From Sphingomonas changbaiensis NBRC 104936 (lineage in GTDB: Bacteria; Pseudomonadota; Alphaproteobacteria; Sphingomonadales; Sphingomonadaceae): DNA of 64,000 nucleotides. Shown here in pieces: positions 34,486 through 41,727 of this stretch (its first letter is position 1; each line of letters opens with the position of its first letter). The position numbers were made by a program, and so were the translations under genes. The DNA lies in contig NZ_BBWU01000001.1 of the NCBI RefSeq assembly GCF_000974765.1, positions 62,001-126,000 on the forward strand. Reading direction: 5' to 3'. The notes under the pieces were generated by a model that saw nothing but the letters and a program-made list of their open reading frames with translations, was not told the origin of the DNA and ran no database searches.

Positions 34486-34890
34486 ATGAAACAGGGTTAT
34501 GTCGATGACATCCAGCGGGCGACGCTGGACAACGAAACCTTCCGGACCGTGCTCTACACGGGCGAGCATCTGCAGCTCGTCGTGATGACGCTGAAGCCGG
34601 GCGAAGAGATCGGCGAGGAAGTGCATGAAGACCGCGACCAGTTCTTCCGCTTCGAGCAGGGCTCGGGCGAAGTGCTGATCGACGGCAAGGCCAACCCGGT
34701 CGAGGACGATTTCGGCGTGATCGTGCCCGCCGGCGCTCGGCACAATGTCCGCAACACCGGGGCTGCACCGCTCAGATTCTACACGCTCTATGGTCCGCCC
34801 GAACACAAGGACAAGGTCGTCCACCGGACCAAGGCACAGGCCGAAGCCGATCACGACAACGATCATTGGGACGGTCGAACGACTGAGTAG
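34486..34890 (+). CDS. Small cupin-domain protein
   Basis: 134 residues. Cupin motif 1 is visible as GEEIGEEVHEDRDQFFRFEQG and motif 2 as IVPAGARHNVRNTG, which together provide metal ligands (His/Glu, His). The protein resembles single-domain mannose-6-phosphate isomerase-like cupins found across Proteobacteria; its reaction is unknown. The ATG follows GGAGGGCAC, a good SD. The C-terminal 20 residues are charged (HTKAQAE-like) and probably flexible. It lies alone between two repeat-containing gaps. Confidence 0.85.
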   Translation: MKQGYVDDIQRATLDNETFRTVLYTGEHLQLVVMTLKPGEEIGEEVHEDRDQFFRFEQGSGEVLIDGKANPVEDDFGVIVPAGARHNVRNTGAAPLRFYTLYGPPEHKDKVVHRTKAQAEADHDNDHWDGRTTE

Positions 34891-34965
34891 GCAGCGCTCG
34901 TTTCACCGCGATTCCGGGAACATCGGCACAGGCGCGGCGTTCGGCGGCTCTGGAGGAGAGAGCCC

Positions 34966-35577
34966 ATGAAGAAGTTCGTCGCCCTTTCAACGGTCGCTGC
35001 CCTGGCGATGGCTTTGGCCGCCTGCGGATCGAAGAACGACACCGCCAACGAAACCAATATGTCCGACAATCTGGCGACCGCGAACGAGACCGGCGCCATC
35101 GACAACAACATGATGGCCGCGAACGACATGAACGCAACTGCGGCGATGCCGATGACGGCGCAGGCGTTCGTCGACGCGGCTTCGGGCACCGATGCCTATG
35201 AGATCGCCGCCGCCAAGCTGGCGCAGAACAAGTCGAGCGATGCCAAGGTGAAAAGCTTCGCGGCCGACATGATCAAGGATCACACCAAGTCGACAGCCGA
35301 CCTGAAGGCCGCCGCTGCCAAGGCTGATGGTCACCCGATGCCGTCCGGCATGATGACGGCCGAGCAGCAGGCGAACATGACCAAGCTGCAGGGCCTGAGC
35401 GGCACCGACTTCGACAAGGAATATGCGAGGCAGCAGGTCGATGCGCACCAGAAGGCGCTCGCCGCGCTTAAGGGCTATGCAAGTGGCGGTGATTCCCCGC
35501 CGCTGAAGGACTTCGCGAGCAAGACCGCGACGGTGGTCGAGCACCATCTCGACATGGCGCAGAAGCTGCCAATGTAG
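34966..35577 (+). CDS. DUF4142 lipoprotein
   Basis: 203 residues. The N-terminus MKKFVALSTVAALAMALAAC ends in a lipobox (LAAC, Cys20), followed by an Asn/Thr/Met-rich spacer to about residue 65. The DUF4142 domain then reads AQAFVDAASGTDAYEIAAAK, DAKVKSFAADMIKDHTKSTA and ending with HHLDMAQKLPM. DUF4142 is a helical, ferritin-like fold of unknown function in the periplasm or outer membrane. A second, non-lipidated DUF4142 gene is at 59356-59901. Confidence 0.88.
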   Translation: MKKFVALSTVAALAMALAACGSKNDTANETNMSDNLATANETGAIDNNMMAANDMNATAAMPMTAQAFVDAASGTDAYEIAAAKLAQNKSSDAKVKSFAADMIKDHTKSTADLKAAAAKADGHPMPSGMMTAEQQANMTKLQGLSGTDFDKEYARQQVDAHQKALAALKGYASGGDSPPLKDFASKTATVVEHHLDMAQKLPM

Positions 35578-35581
35578 CCAT

Positions 35582-35702
35582 CACCCTCTCCCGTCGGGAG
35601 AGGGTCGACTCGGCGAAGCCGAGCGGGGTGAGGGCGACTGGCCTTGTTGCCCTCATCCTTCCGCCGCTCCGCGGCTCCCTCCCTCTCCCGTCGGGAGAGG
35701 GA
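35582..35702. repeat. Palindromic repeat pair (CCCTCTCCCGTCGGGAGAGGG)
   Basis: CCCTCTCCCGTCGGGAGAGG occurs at both ends of the segment, with an additional hairpin (CTCGGCGAAGCCGAG) inside. Same family as 6113-6251; it fills the DUF4142-amidohydrolase gap and may terminate the upstream transcript. Confidence 0.83.
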
Positions 35703-35755
35703 CTTGTTTGGTGATCCTCGCCCTTCTAACCCTCCCGCATCACACGGGAGGGACC

Positions 35756-37018
35756 ATGATCCGCACTCTGCTTCTCGGCGCGGCGCTGCTTGCCGCGCCG
35801 GCTTCTGCCGAAACCGTCGTCGTCACCGCGGCCAAGATGGTCGACGTGCTGGCTGGAAAGACAGTCGACAATCCGGTGGTCGTCATCACCGACGGGCGGA
35901 TCGCGTCGGTCTCCAGCGGCGGCGCGGTGCCGGCGGGCGCGAAGCATATCGATCTGGGTAGCAAGACCATCCTCCCCGGCCTGATCGACATGCACGTGCA
36001 CCTGACCAGCCTGGCGGAAATCGGCGGCTATCGCGGGCTGCGCTATACGGACAGCTTCTGGCAGGCGGTGGGCACCGCCAATGCGAAGAAGACGCTGGAG
36101 GCGGGCTTCACGACGGTCCGCAACGTCGGCTCGGCCGATTTCGACGATGTCGGGCTGATGCAGGCGATCGACGGCGGCTGGATTCCGGGTCCGCGCATCG
36201 TGCCCGCCACCTACGCGATCGGCGCGACCGGCGGCCATTGCGACGAAAATGCGCTGCCGCCTTCCTATGACAAGAAGCAGGCGTCGGTCATCAACTCGCC
36301 CGAGGAAGCGCGGGCAAAGGTGCGGTGGCTGCACAAATATGGTGCGAAGGTGATCAAGATCTGCGCGACCGGCGGCGTGTTTTCGATGGGCGACGCGGTC
36401 GGTGCGCAGCAGCTCACCTATGACGAGATGAAGGCGATCGCGGACGAAGCGCACATGCTGGGCCTGAAGGTCGCCGCGCACGCCCACGGCGCCGACGGCA
36501 TCCGCGCCGCGATCCAGGCCGGCATCGACACGATCGAGCATGCCAGCCTGGCCGACGACGAGGACATCAAGCTGGCCGCGGCGAAGAAGACCTGGTTCGA
36601 CATGGATATCTATAATGACGACTATATTCTGGCGACGGGCACTGCGAACGGCACCGAGCAGGAAAGCCTCGACAAGGAAAAGATGATCGGGCGGCTGCAG
36701 CGCGAGACGTTCCGGAAGGCGTTCCGCGCCGGCGTGCCGATGCTGTTCGGGACCGATGCCGGCGTCTATCCGCATGGCCAGAATGCGCGCCAGTTCGCCA
36801 AGGAAGTCGAATGGGGCATGACGCCGATGCAGGCGATCCAGTCGGCGACCAAGAGCGCGGCCGAAGCGCTGGGCCAGACCGGCGACGTCGGCGCGATCGC
36901 GGTCGGTCGCTACGGTGACATCATCGCGGTGGATGGCGATCCCACCCAGGACGTTCGCACCCTCGAGCACGTAGCGGTGGTGATCAAGGGCGGCGAGGTG
37001 GTGAAGTCGGTCCCGTGA
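35756..37018 (+). CDS. Secreted amidohydrolase-family metallohydrolase
   Basis: 420 residues from the ATG giving MIRTLLLGAALLAAPASAET, a Sec signal peptide. Metal and catalytic motifs of the imidazolonepropionase/Xaa-Pro dipeptidase branch of amidohydrolases are visible: LIDMHVHLTSL (HxH), KVIKICATGGVFSMG (bridging Lys), VAAHAHGADGIRAAIQAG, TIEHASLAD and MLFGTDAGVYPHGQN (Asp). It should hydrolyse an amide or cyclic dipeptide in the periplasm; the substrate is unknown. Its stop overlaps the next start (GTGA), linking it to the PAP2 gene. Confidence 0.9.
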   Translation: MIRTLLLGAALLAAPASAETVVVTAAKMVDVLAGKTVDNPVVVITDGRIASVSSGGAVPAGAKHIDLGSKTILPGLIDMHVHLTSLAEIGGYRGLRYTDSFWQAVGTANAKKTLEAGFTTVRNVGSADFDDVGLMQAIDGGWIPGPRIVPATYAIGATGGHCDENALPPSYDKKQASVINSPEEARAKVRWLHKYGAKVIKICATGGVFSMGDAVGAQQLTYDEMKAIADEAHMLGLKVAAHAHGADGIRAAIQAGIDTIEHASLADDEDIKLAAAKKTWFDMDIYNDDYILATGTANGTEQESLDKEKMIGRLQRETFRKAFRAGVPMLFGTDAGVYPHGQNARQFAKEVEWGMTPMQAIQSATKSAAEALGQTGDVGAIAVGRYGDIIAVDGDPTQDVRTLEHVAVVIKGGEVVKSVP

Positions 37019-37605
37019 CGGGCAAGCTTCGTGCCGCGCTCATCCTGTTCGCGGCCGTGCTGGCGCTCGGGATCGGGCTGGAGGTCGGCGGCACGCCCGC
37101 GGTCGATTTCTGGCTTTCCCGTCTGGCTGCCGCCGGGCGGACCCAGAGCGGTGTCTGGCTGGCCCTGTCGACGATCGGCGCGGGCGAGATCCGTGCTGCC
37201 GTCGGGCTGCTCGCCGCCGCCTTTCTGTGGTTCAGGAGCCGCGGCCGCGACGCCGTGCTTCTGCTGGTTGTGGCGCTTGTCCAATCGGGCACTAACAGCG
37301 CGCTGAAGGCGCTGTTCGCGCGCGTGCGGCCGGAGCTGTACACCCACCTCGATCGCACGTTCGACCTCAGCTACCCGAGCGGCCATGCGGCCCAGAATGC
37401 GGCGCTATACCTGCTGATCGCCTTGCTGATCGATCGCAGATTGCTGTGGATCGCGGTTCCGCTCGCGATCCTGATCGGCTGCTCGCGGGTGGTGCTGGGC
37501 GTCCATTGGCCGACCGACGTGCTCGGCGGCTGGATGGAAGGCGTGGGTTTCGCGCTGCTTGGCGCTCATCTCTCGCAGCGGCTTGCCAGACGGTCTCTTT
37601 CGTGA
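37015..37605 (+). CDS. PAP2-family membrane phosphatase
   Basis: 196 residues, GTG start overlapping the amidohydrolase stop. Phosphatidic acid phosphatase motifs: KALFARVRPE (motif 1), SYPSGHAAQNAALYL (motif 2 with the catalytic His) and SRVVLGVHWPTDVLGG (motif 3). Four to five transmembrane segments flank the motifs. Likely substrates are lipid phosphates such as undecaprenyl pyrophosphate or phosphatidate at the inner-membrane periplasmic face. Confidence 0.9.
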   Translation: MTGKLRAALILFAAVLALGIGLEVGGTPAVDFWLSRLAAAGRTQSGVWLALSTIGAGEIRAAVGLLAAAFLWFRSRGRDAVLLLVVALVQSGTNSALKALFARVRPELYTHLDRTFDLSYPSGHAAQNAALYLLIALLIDRRLLWIAVPLAILIGCSRVVLGVHWPTDVLGGWMEGVGFALLGAHLSQRLARRSLS

Positions 37606-37721
37606 TGATTTGATCGCGTTCACGTCGCCGCGAGAGCATCGGGGCCGCAGGTGACGACGCGGGCCAGTCGCGTAAGGCTCGGCGGGCAAAGGGCCTGCCG
37701 GAGAGAACGGGGAACCTGATC

Positions 37722-38171
37722 ATGAGAAAGCTGATGCTTGCCGCGGCGCTTGCCGCGTTGCCGCTGTCGTTCACCTGTGCCGCGCCCGCCTTTGCCCAGG
37801 CGAGCAGCTACACGCCCGGCTCGTTCTGGGATGTGACGGGGATCAAGTTCAAGGAAGGTGGCGCCGAAAAGTATCTCGATTGGGTCGCGACCGAGTGGAA
37901 GAAGCAGCAGGAATTCGCCAAGTCGAAGGGCTGGATCGAGGATTATCAGGTCCTCGCCAACACCTATCCGCGCAACGGCGAGCCGGACATCTATCTGATG
38001 ACCAAATACAGATCGGTGCCCGATGCGGCCGAGCAGGCGCGGCGGGCGGCGGCCTTCGAAGCCTTCGTCAAGATGGACCCGCACCAGGCGGACGCGCAGA
38101 TGGCTGAGACGCGCACGCCGCTTCGCACGATCATGTCGACGACGCAGCTCCAGGAAGTGAAGCTGAAATGA
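37722..38171 (+). CDS. Secreted protein of unknown function
   Basis: 149 residues with a clear signal peptide (MRKLMLAAALAALPLSFTCA, cleavage likely after AFAQA). The mature part is a compact, Lys/Tyr/Trp-containing domain: TPGSFWDVTGIKFKEGGAEK, YLDWVATEWKKQQEFAKSKG and YLMTKYRSVPDAAEQARRA. The alternation of beta-like and helical stretches could fit a dimeric alpha-beta barrel, but I do not recognise the family. It is flanked by a PAP2 phosphatase and a symporter with no clear operon link. Confidence 0.75.
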   Translation: MRKLMLAAALAALPLSFTCAAPAFAQASSYTPGSFWDVTGIKFKEGGAEKYLDWVATEWKKQQEFAKSKGWIEDYQVLANTYPRNGEPDIYLMTKYRSVPDAAEQARRAAAFEAFVKMDPHQADAQMAETRTPLRTIMSTTQLQEVKLK

Positions 38172-38246
38172 GGGTTCAGCCGCGCTGTTGCGGCTGACAG
38201 AAAAGCTTGGTTGGAGCCCGAAGGCGGCGGCGCCAGATCGGCAGCC

Positions 38247-39524
38247 ATGGTACGTGCTTCCTTCGGGCTCCAGATCGGGGCGGCAATGCTGCTCGGGCTT
38301 GCCGCCGGCTTTGTCGCGCGCGCATTGCCCGATGCGAGGGGATTGACCACCGCACTCGACCTGATCGGATCGAGCTTCGTCCAGCTGCTGAAGGTGCTGG
38401 TGCCGCCGCTTGTCTTTGCGTCGATCGTGTCCAGCATCTCGAACCTGCGCGCGCTGTCGAACGCGAGCCGGCTGGTGACGCAGACGCTGCTGTGGTTTGG
38501 GATCACCGCGCTGATCGCGGTGTCGATCGGCATCGCCCTGGCGCTCGTCATTCAGCCGGGCGTGGGTGCAGGCGCCGACGCGGCGGCTGCGGCGGCGCCG
38601 CGGACCGTCGGCACCTGGCTCGATTTCCTGAAAGGACTGGTCCCCGCCAATGTGCTCGGCCTCGGCGCCTCGACCAAGCTGGTCGACGGTGCGCCGAGCA
38701 CCAACCTCGGTTTCAACGTGCTGCAGATCGTCGTGATTTCGGTCCTCGCCGGCATCGCGGCGCTGAAGGTGGGAGAGGCAGGCGAGCCGTTCCTTGCCTT
38801 TGCGCGCTCGTTGCTGGCGGTCGTTCGCAAGCTGCTCGCGTGGCTGATCGCGCTGAGCCCGATCGGCGCGTTCGGCCTGTTCGGCCATGCGGTCGCGACC
38901 TATGGCTGGGACTCACTCGCGCGGCTCGGCTGGTTTGCCGGCGCCGTCTATCTCGGGCTCGGCCTCGTGCTGCTGGGCGTGTACCCGGCGCTGCTGGTGC
39001 TGCATGGGCTCAGCCCGGCACGGTTCTTCCGTGCGGCGCTGCCGGCCATCCAGCTCGGTTTCGTGACGCGCTCGTCGATCGGCACCTTGCCCGCCACCGA
39101 AGCGGTCGCCGAACGCCTGGGGGTCGACCGCAGCTATGCAAGCTTCGCGGTCCCGGTCGCGTCCACGACCAAGATGGACGGGTGCGCCGCCATCTATCCG
39201 GCGATCGCCGCGATCTTCGTCGCCCAATTCTATGGCCTGCCGCTGGGGCTGACCGACTATGCGTCGCTGGTGCTGGTCTCGGTGATCGGATCGGCGGCGA
39301 CGGCGGGCCTCACCGGCGCGCTGGTGATGCTGACGCTGGCGCTGTCGACCCTCGGCCTGCCGCTGGAAGGCGCCGGCCTGCTGCTTGCGATCGATCCGAT
39401 CCTCGACATGGGCCGCACCGCGGTGAACGTCGCGGGCCAAGCGCTCGTCACCTACATCGTCGCGCATCGCGAAGGGTTGGTGACGGGGGATGCTCTCGAT
39501 CCCGCTTTGGTTCCTGCCGAATAA
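38247..39524 (+). CDS. Dicarboxylate/amino acid:cation symporter (DAACS family)
   Basis: 425 residues from the ATG giving [20 protein letters not shown] (a TTG 12 codons upstream is possible). DAACS landmarks are [37 protein letters not shown] (HP1-type serine-rich region), [20 protein letters not shown] in place of the common NMDG motif, and [12 protein letters not shown] near the C-terminus (the DxxRT-type substrate site). It imports a dicarboxylate or acidic amino acid with Na+ or H+. The TKMDG variant leaves cation preference open. Confidence 0.9.
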   Translation: MVRASFGLQIGAAMLLGLAAGFVARALPDARGLTTALDLIGSSFVQLLKVLVPPLVFASIVSSISNLRALSNASRLVTQTLLWFGITALIAVSIGIALALVIQPGVGAGADAAAAAAPRTVGTWLDFLKGLVPANVLGLGASTKLVDGAPSTNLGFNVLQIVVISVLAGIAALKVGEAGEPFLAFARSLLAVVRKLLAWLIALSPIGAFGLFGHAVATYGWDSLARLGWFAGAVYLGLGLVLLGVYPALLVLHGLSPARFFRAALPAIQLGFVTRSSIGTLPATEAVAERLGVDRSYASFAVPVASTTKMDGCAAIYPAIAAIFVAQFYGLPLGLTDYASLVLVSVIGSAATAGLTGALVMLTLALSTLGLPLEGAGLLLAIDPILDMGRTAVNVAGQALVTYIVAHREGLVTGDALDPALVPAE

Positions 39525-39526
39525 CA

Positions 39527-39599
39527 CCGTTCGCTTCGAGCGAAGTGGAGAAGCGCAGGCTCGGAGCCATCGCTTCTCCACTTCGCTCGAAACGAACGG
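39527..39599. repeat. Inverted repeat CCGTTCGCTTCGAGCGAAGTGG family
   Basis: Left arm begins CCGTTCGCTTCGAGCGAAGT and the right arm ends TTCGCTCGAAACGAACGG, about 29 bp per arm with a 15-base centre. Intergenic between the symporter and queC. Confidence 0.85.
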
Positions 39600-39622
39600 A
39601 ATTTGGCGGTAGGGGCGCACGC

Positions 39623-40330
39623 ATGACCCTGCAATCCGAACCCGCGCTTGTGCTGTTTTCCGGCGGGCAGGACTCGGCGACCTGTCTCGCCTGGGCGCTG
39701 GACCGGTTCGCGCGCGTGGAGACGGTCGGGTTCGACTATGGCCAGCGGCATCGGGTGGAGCTCGATTGCCGCGCTTCGCTGCGCGACGGCATGGGCAAAG
39801 TCTGGCCGGGAAAGCTTGGCGAGGACCATCTGCTCGACCTGTCGCTGCTCGGCCAGATCAGCGACACGGCGCTGACCCGCGACGCCGAGATCGCATTTGA
39901 TGCGGACGGACTGCCGAGCACGTTCGTGCCCGGGCGCAACCTGATCTTTTTCAACCTGGCCGCGGCGATCGGCTACCGGCGCGGCATCCGCCACCTGGTC
40001 GGCGGCATGTGCGAGACCGATTATTCGGGCTACCCCGACTGCCGGGACGATACGCTGAAGGCGCTACAGGTGGCGCTTGGTCTCGGACTCGACCGGCGGA
40101 TCGTCATCCACGCGCCGCTGATGTGGCGCGACAAGGCCGCGACCTGGGCGCTCACGGCCGAGCTGGGCGGCGACGCGTTGGTCGAGCTGATCCGCACCGA
40201 GAGCCACAGCTGCTATCTGGGCGACCGCGGCACGCTCCACGACTGGGGCTATGGCTGCGGCACCTGTCCGGCGTGTGAGCTTCGGATGCGGGGGTGGCGA
40301 GACTATCGCCGGAGCAGATCCTCCCCTTAG
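39623..40330 (+). CDS. queC: 7-cyano-7-deazaguanine synthase QueC
   Basis: 235 residues. The PP-loop ATPase motif is [18 protein letters not shown]; other QueC blocks are [36 protein letters not shown] and the C-terminal zinc site [20 protein letters not shown] continuing PAC. It converts 7-carboxy-7-deazaguanine to preQ0 with ammonia and ATP in queuosine biosynthesis. No queD/E/F genes are nearby. The last few codons and the TAG stop lie inside a palindromic repeat (40318-40452), so the C-terminus has been reset by the repeat. Confidence 0.95.
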   Translation: MTLQSEPALVLFSGGQDSATCLAWALDRFARVETVGFDYGQRHRVELDCRASLRDGMGKVWPGKLGEDHLLDLSLLGQISDTALTRDAEIAFDADGLPSTFVPGRNLIFFNLAAAIGYRRGIRHLVGGMCETDYSGYPDCRDDTLKALQVALGLGLDRRIVIHAPLMWRDKAATWALTAELGGDALVELIRTESHSCYLGDRGTLHDWGYGCGTCPACELRMRGWRDYRRSRSSP

Positions 40331-40452
40331 AGGGGAGGGGGACCGCTCGCCGAAGGCGAGTGGTGGAGGGGTGTCGACCTTCGAGTTTTATCCTCGGCCT
40401 CTGACACCCCTCCGTCGCGCTGCGCGCGCCACCTCCCCTCTAAGGGGAGGAT
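40318..40452. repeat. Inverted repeat containing the queC stop codon
   Basis: ATCCTCCCCTTAGAGGGGAG at the left mirrors CTCCCCTCTAAGGGGAGGAT at the right, with further inner inverted matches (GGTGGAGGGGTGTC versus GACACCCCTCC). It spans 135 bp and precedes the sRNA candidate. Confidence 0.87.
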
Positions 40453-40529
40453 TTTCCCGTTCGCGACAATTTGCGACACTTTCCTGTGACGGCCGACATA
40501 GGTTTGCGACCTTTGACGGCGATATACTG

Positions 40530-40655
40530 ATCCCAGACAGCGCGGCACCCCTCCCCGCTGTCTGAACCAAGACAGGGTCACCCCTCCCTGTCTCCTAGGA
40601 CGACCCCAGTCCGGGCCTCGCTCCCCACCCCAGGAGCGGGGCCCTTCTGGTTTCA
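40530..40655 (+). ncRNA. Candidate small RNA: two C-rich-loop hairpins plus terminator
   Basis: Hairpin 1 (40534-40564) has a 9-bp stem CAGACAGCG/CGCTGTCTG with loop CGGCACCCCTCCC. Hairpin 2 (40571-40592) has a 7-bp stem GACAGGG/CCCTGTC with loop TCACCCCT. An intrinsic terminator follows (40613-40644). Both loops expose CACCCCTCC, complementary to Shine-Dalgarno sequences. This layout resembles alphaproteobacterial trans-acting sRNAs with anti-SD loops. A TATACT box at 40523-40528 could be the -10, but I find no matching -35 at proper spacing. No ORF here is protein-like. The exact 5' end is not determined. Confidence 0.6.
40613..40644 (+). terminator. Strong intrinsic terminator of the sRNA candidate
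   Basis: A 12-bp stem, GGGCCTCGCTCC with GGAGCGGGGCCC (one G-U), encloses the loop CCACCCCA and is followed by TTCTGGTTT. It ends 9 bases before the stop of the minus-strand TPR gene. Confidence 0.7.
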
Positions 40656-41594
40656 GGCGCCTGGAACCCCAAGCGTGCGCGCCGCCTGGACGAGGTCTGC
40701 GCGCGAGTCGGGATTGGCGGCGATCGCCTGTTGAAGCGCCTGGGCGGCTTCGCGGCCCTGGCCCAGCATCATGCGACTGCGGATCAGCATCATCCAGCGG
40801 TCCGGCTGCTTCGGATCGGCCTGGAGCTTGGCGGCAAGCCCGTCGACCATGCCGCGGACCATCGCCTCCTGCTGGCCGGACGGAAGCTGCGACGCCGCGG
40901 CCATCTGCTCGCGGCTTGGGCCGGGGATGCCGTTGAGCGCCGCGGCAGGGCCGGCGGGAGCCGCGGGCGCGAGCGGCTTCAGCGCGGCCAGCCTGTCCTT
41001 GACGTCGATCTTCTCCTTCGCGGCGACCTGCTCGATCGTCTTGCGAACATCGGCTTCCCAGGGTGCACCCGATGGCGAGTCTTTCAGCAAGGCGAACCAG
41101 GTGTCGATCGCTTCCTTGTGCCGGCCCGCCATGTCCTGCTCGACGCCGATGAAATAGCGGGAGCGCGGGTCCTTCGGGTCGATCGCCAGCGCCTTCTTGA
41201 ACGCGGCGGACGCATCGGCCGGAATCTTCTCACCCGATCCGGCGAGCACCAGCGCCTCGCCCAGCGAAGACCAATATTCGGCGTTCTTCGGCGCAAGTTG
41301 GGTCGCCTTCTGATAGGCCATCGCGGCTTCGGCGAATTTGCCCGTCTCGAAGAACGACCATCCGAGCATCCGCCACCCTTCGGCGTCGTTCGGATTGGCC
41401 TTCAATTTGGCTTCCAGAGACGAGATCATCGTGTCCACGTCCGCCTGGGGGCTGGCCGAAGCCTGGGCGACGGGCGCGGGGGGTGGAGCGGCTCGGTTCC
41501 GCGATGCGGCGACGCCCACCGCGACGATTGCGATCGCAGCCGCCCCGAACAGCGCGAGGCGGGAAGCAGGGATAGTCCTCTCAGTCATTGCCAT
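40653..41594 (-). CDS. CcmI/CycH-like TPR protein (cytochrome c biogenesis)
   Basis: 313 residues. One N-terminal helix (RLALFGAAAIAIVAVGVAAS) precedes at least three TPR units (DAEGWRMLGWSFFETGKFAE, AEYWSSLGEALVLAGSGEKI, PRSRYFIGVEQDMAGRHKEA) and a C-terminal block with WMMLIRSRMMLGQGREAAQA. This matches the periplasmic TPR part of CcmI, which presents apocytochrome c to the heme lyase. It lacks the usual two-helix CcmI N-terminus, and no ccm operon is adjacent. Divergent from a redox cluster encoding a decaheme cytochrome, with a CRP-like site between, so a dedicated maturation role is plausible. Confidence 0.72.
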   Translation of the reverse strand: MAMTERTIPASRLALFGAAAIAIVAVGVAASRNRAAPPPAPVAQASASPQADVDTMISSLEAKLKANPNDAEGWRMLGWSFFETGKFAEAAMAYQKATQLAPKNAEYWSSLGEALVLAGSGEKIPADASAAFKKALAIDPKDPRSRYFIGVEQDMAGRHKEAIDTWFALLKDSPSGAPWEADVRKTIEQVAAKEKIDVKDRLAALKPLAPAAPAGPAAALNGIPGPSREQMAAASQLPSGQQEAMVRGMVDGLAAKLQADPKQPDRWMMLIRSRMMLGQGREAAQALQQAIAANPDSRADLVQAARTLGVPGA

Positions 41595-41606
41595 TCCGTC
41601 GTTTTT

Positions 41607-41622
41607 TGTGGCCTCAGTCACT
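41607..41622. promoter_or_regulatory. CRP/FNR-family-like palindrome in the divergent promoter region
   Basis: TGTGG-CCTCAG-TCACT matches 8 of the 10 specific positions of the CRP consensus TGTGA-N6-TCACA. It lies 13 bases before the TPR gene start and 105 before the cNMP/FAD gene. A further TGTGA half-site is at 41704-41708. A cyclic-nucleotide-dependent regulator would fit the cluster content; the regulator itself is not in the window. Confidence 0.5.
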
Positions 41623-41727
41623 AGCGAACCGATCGGACTTTGGTAAGAAGGGGTGGGGCCGCACCATTGTCCGATACCGGCGAGAACCGGACGGGCAGGT
41701 CAGTGTGATTTTCTGGGGGGAAGAGGC

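Noticed and set aside
40523-40528. TATACT as the certain -10 of the sRNA promoter
   Set aside because: The nearest -35-like elements (TTGACG, TTGCGA) are 4 and 13 bases away, not 16-18, so the promoter is left undefined.
40327-40581. Minus-strand frames through the queC-TPR gap
   Set aside because: They read through an inverted repeat and the sRNA hairpins, with no SD and no protein-like sequence.
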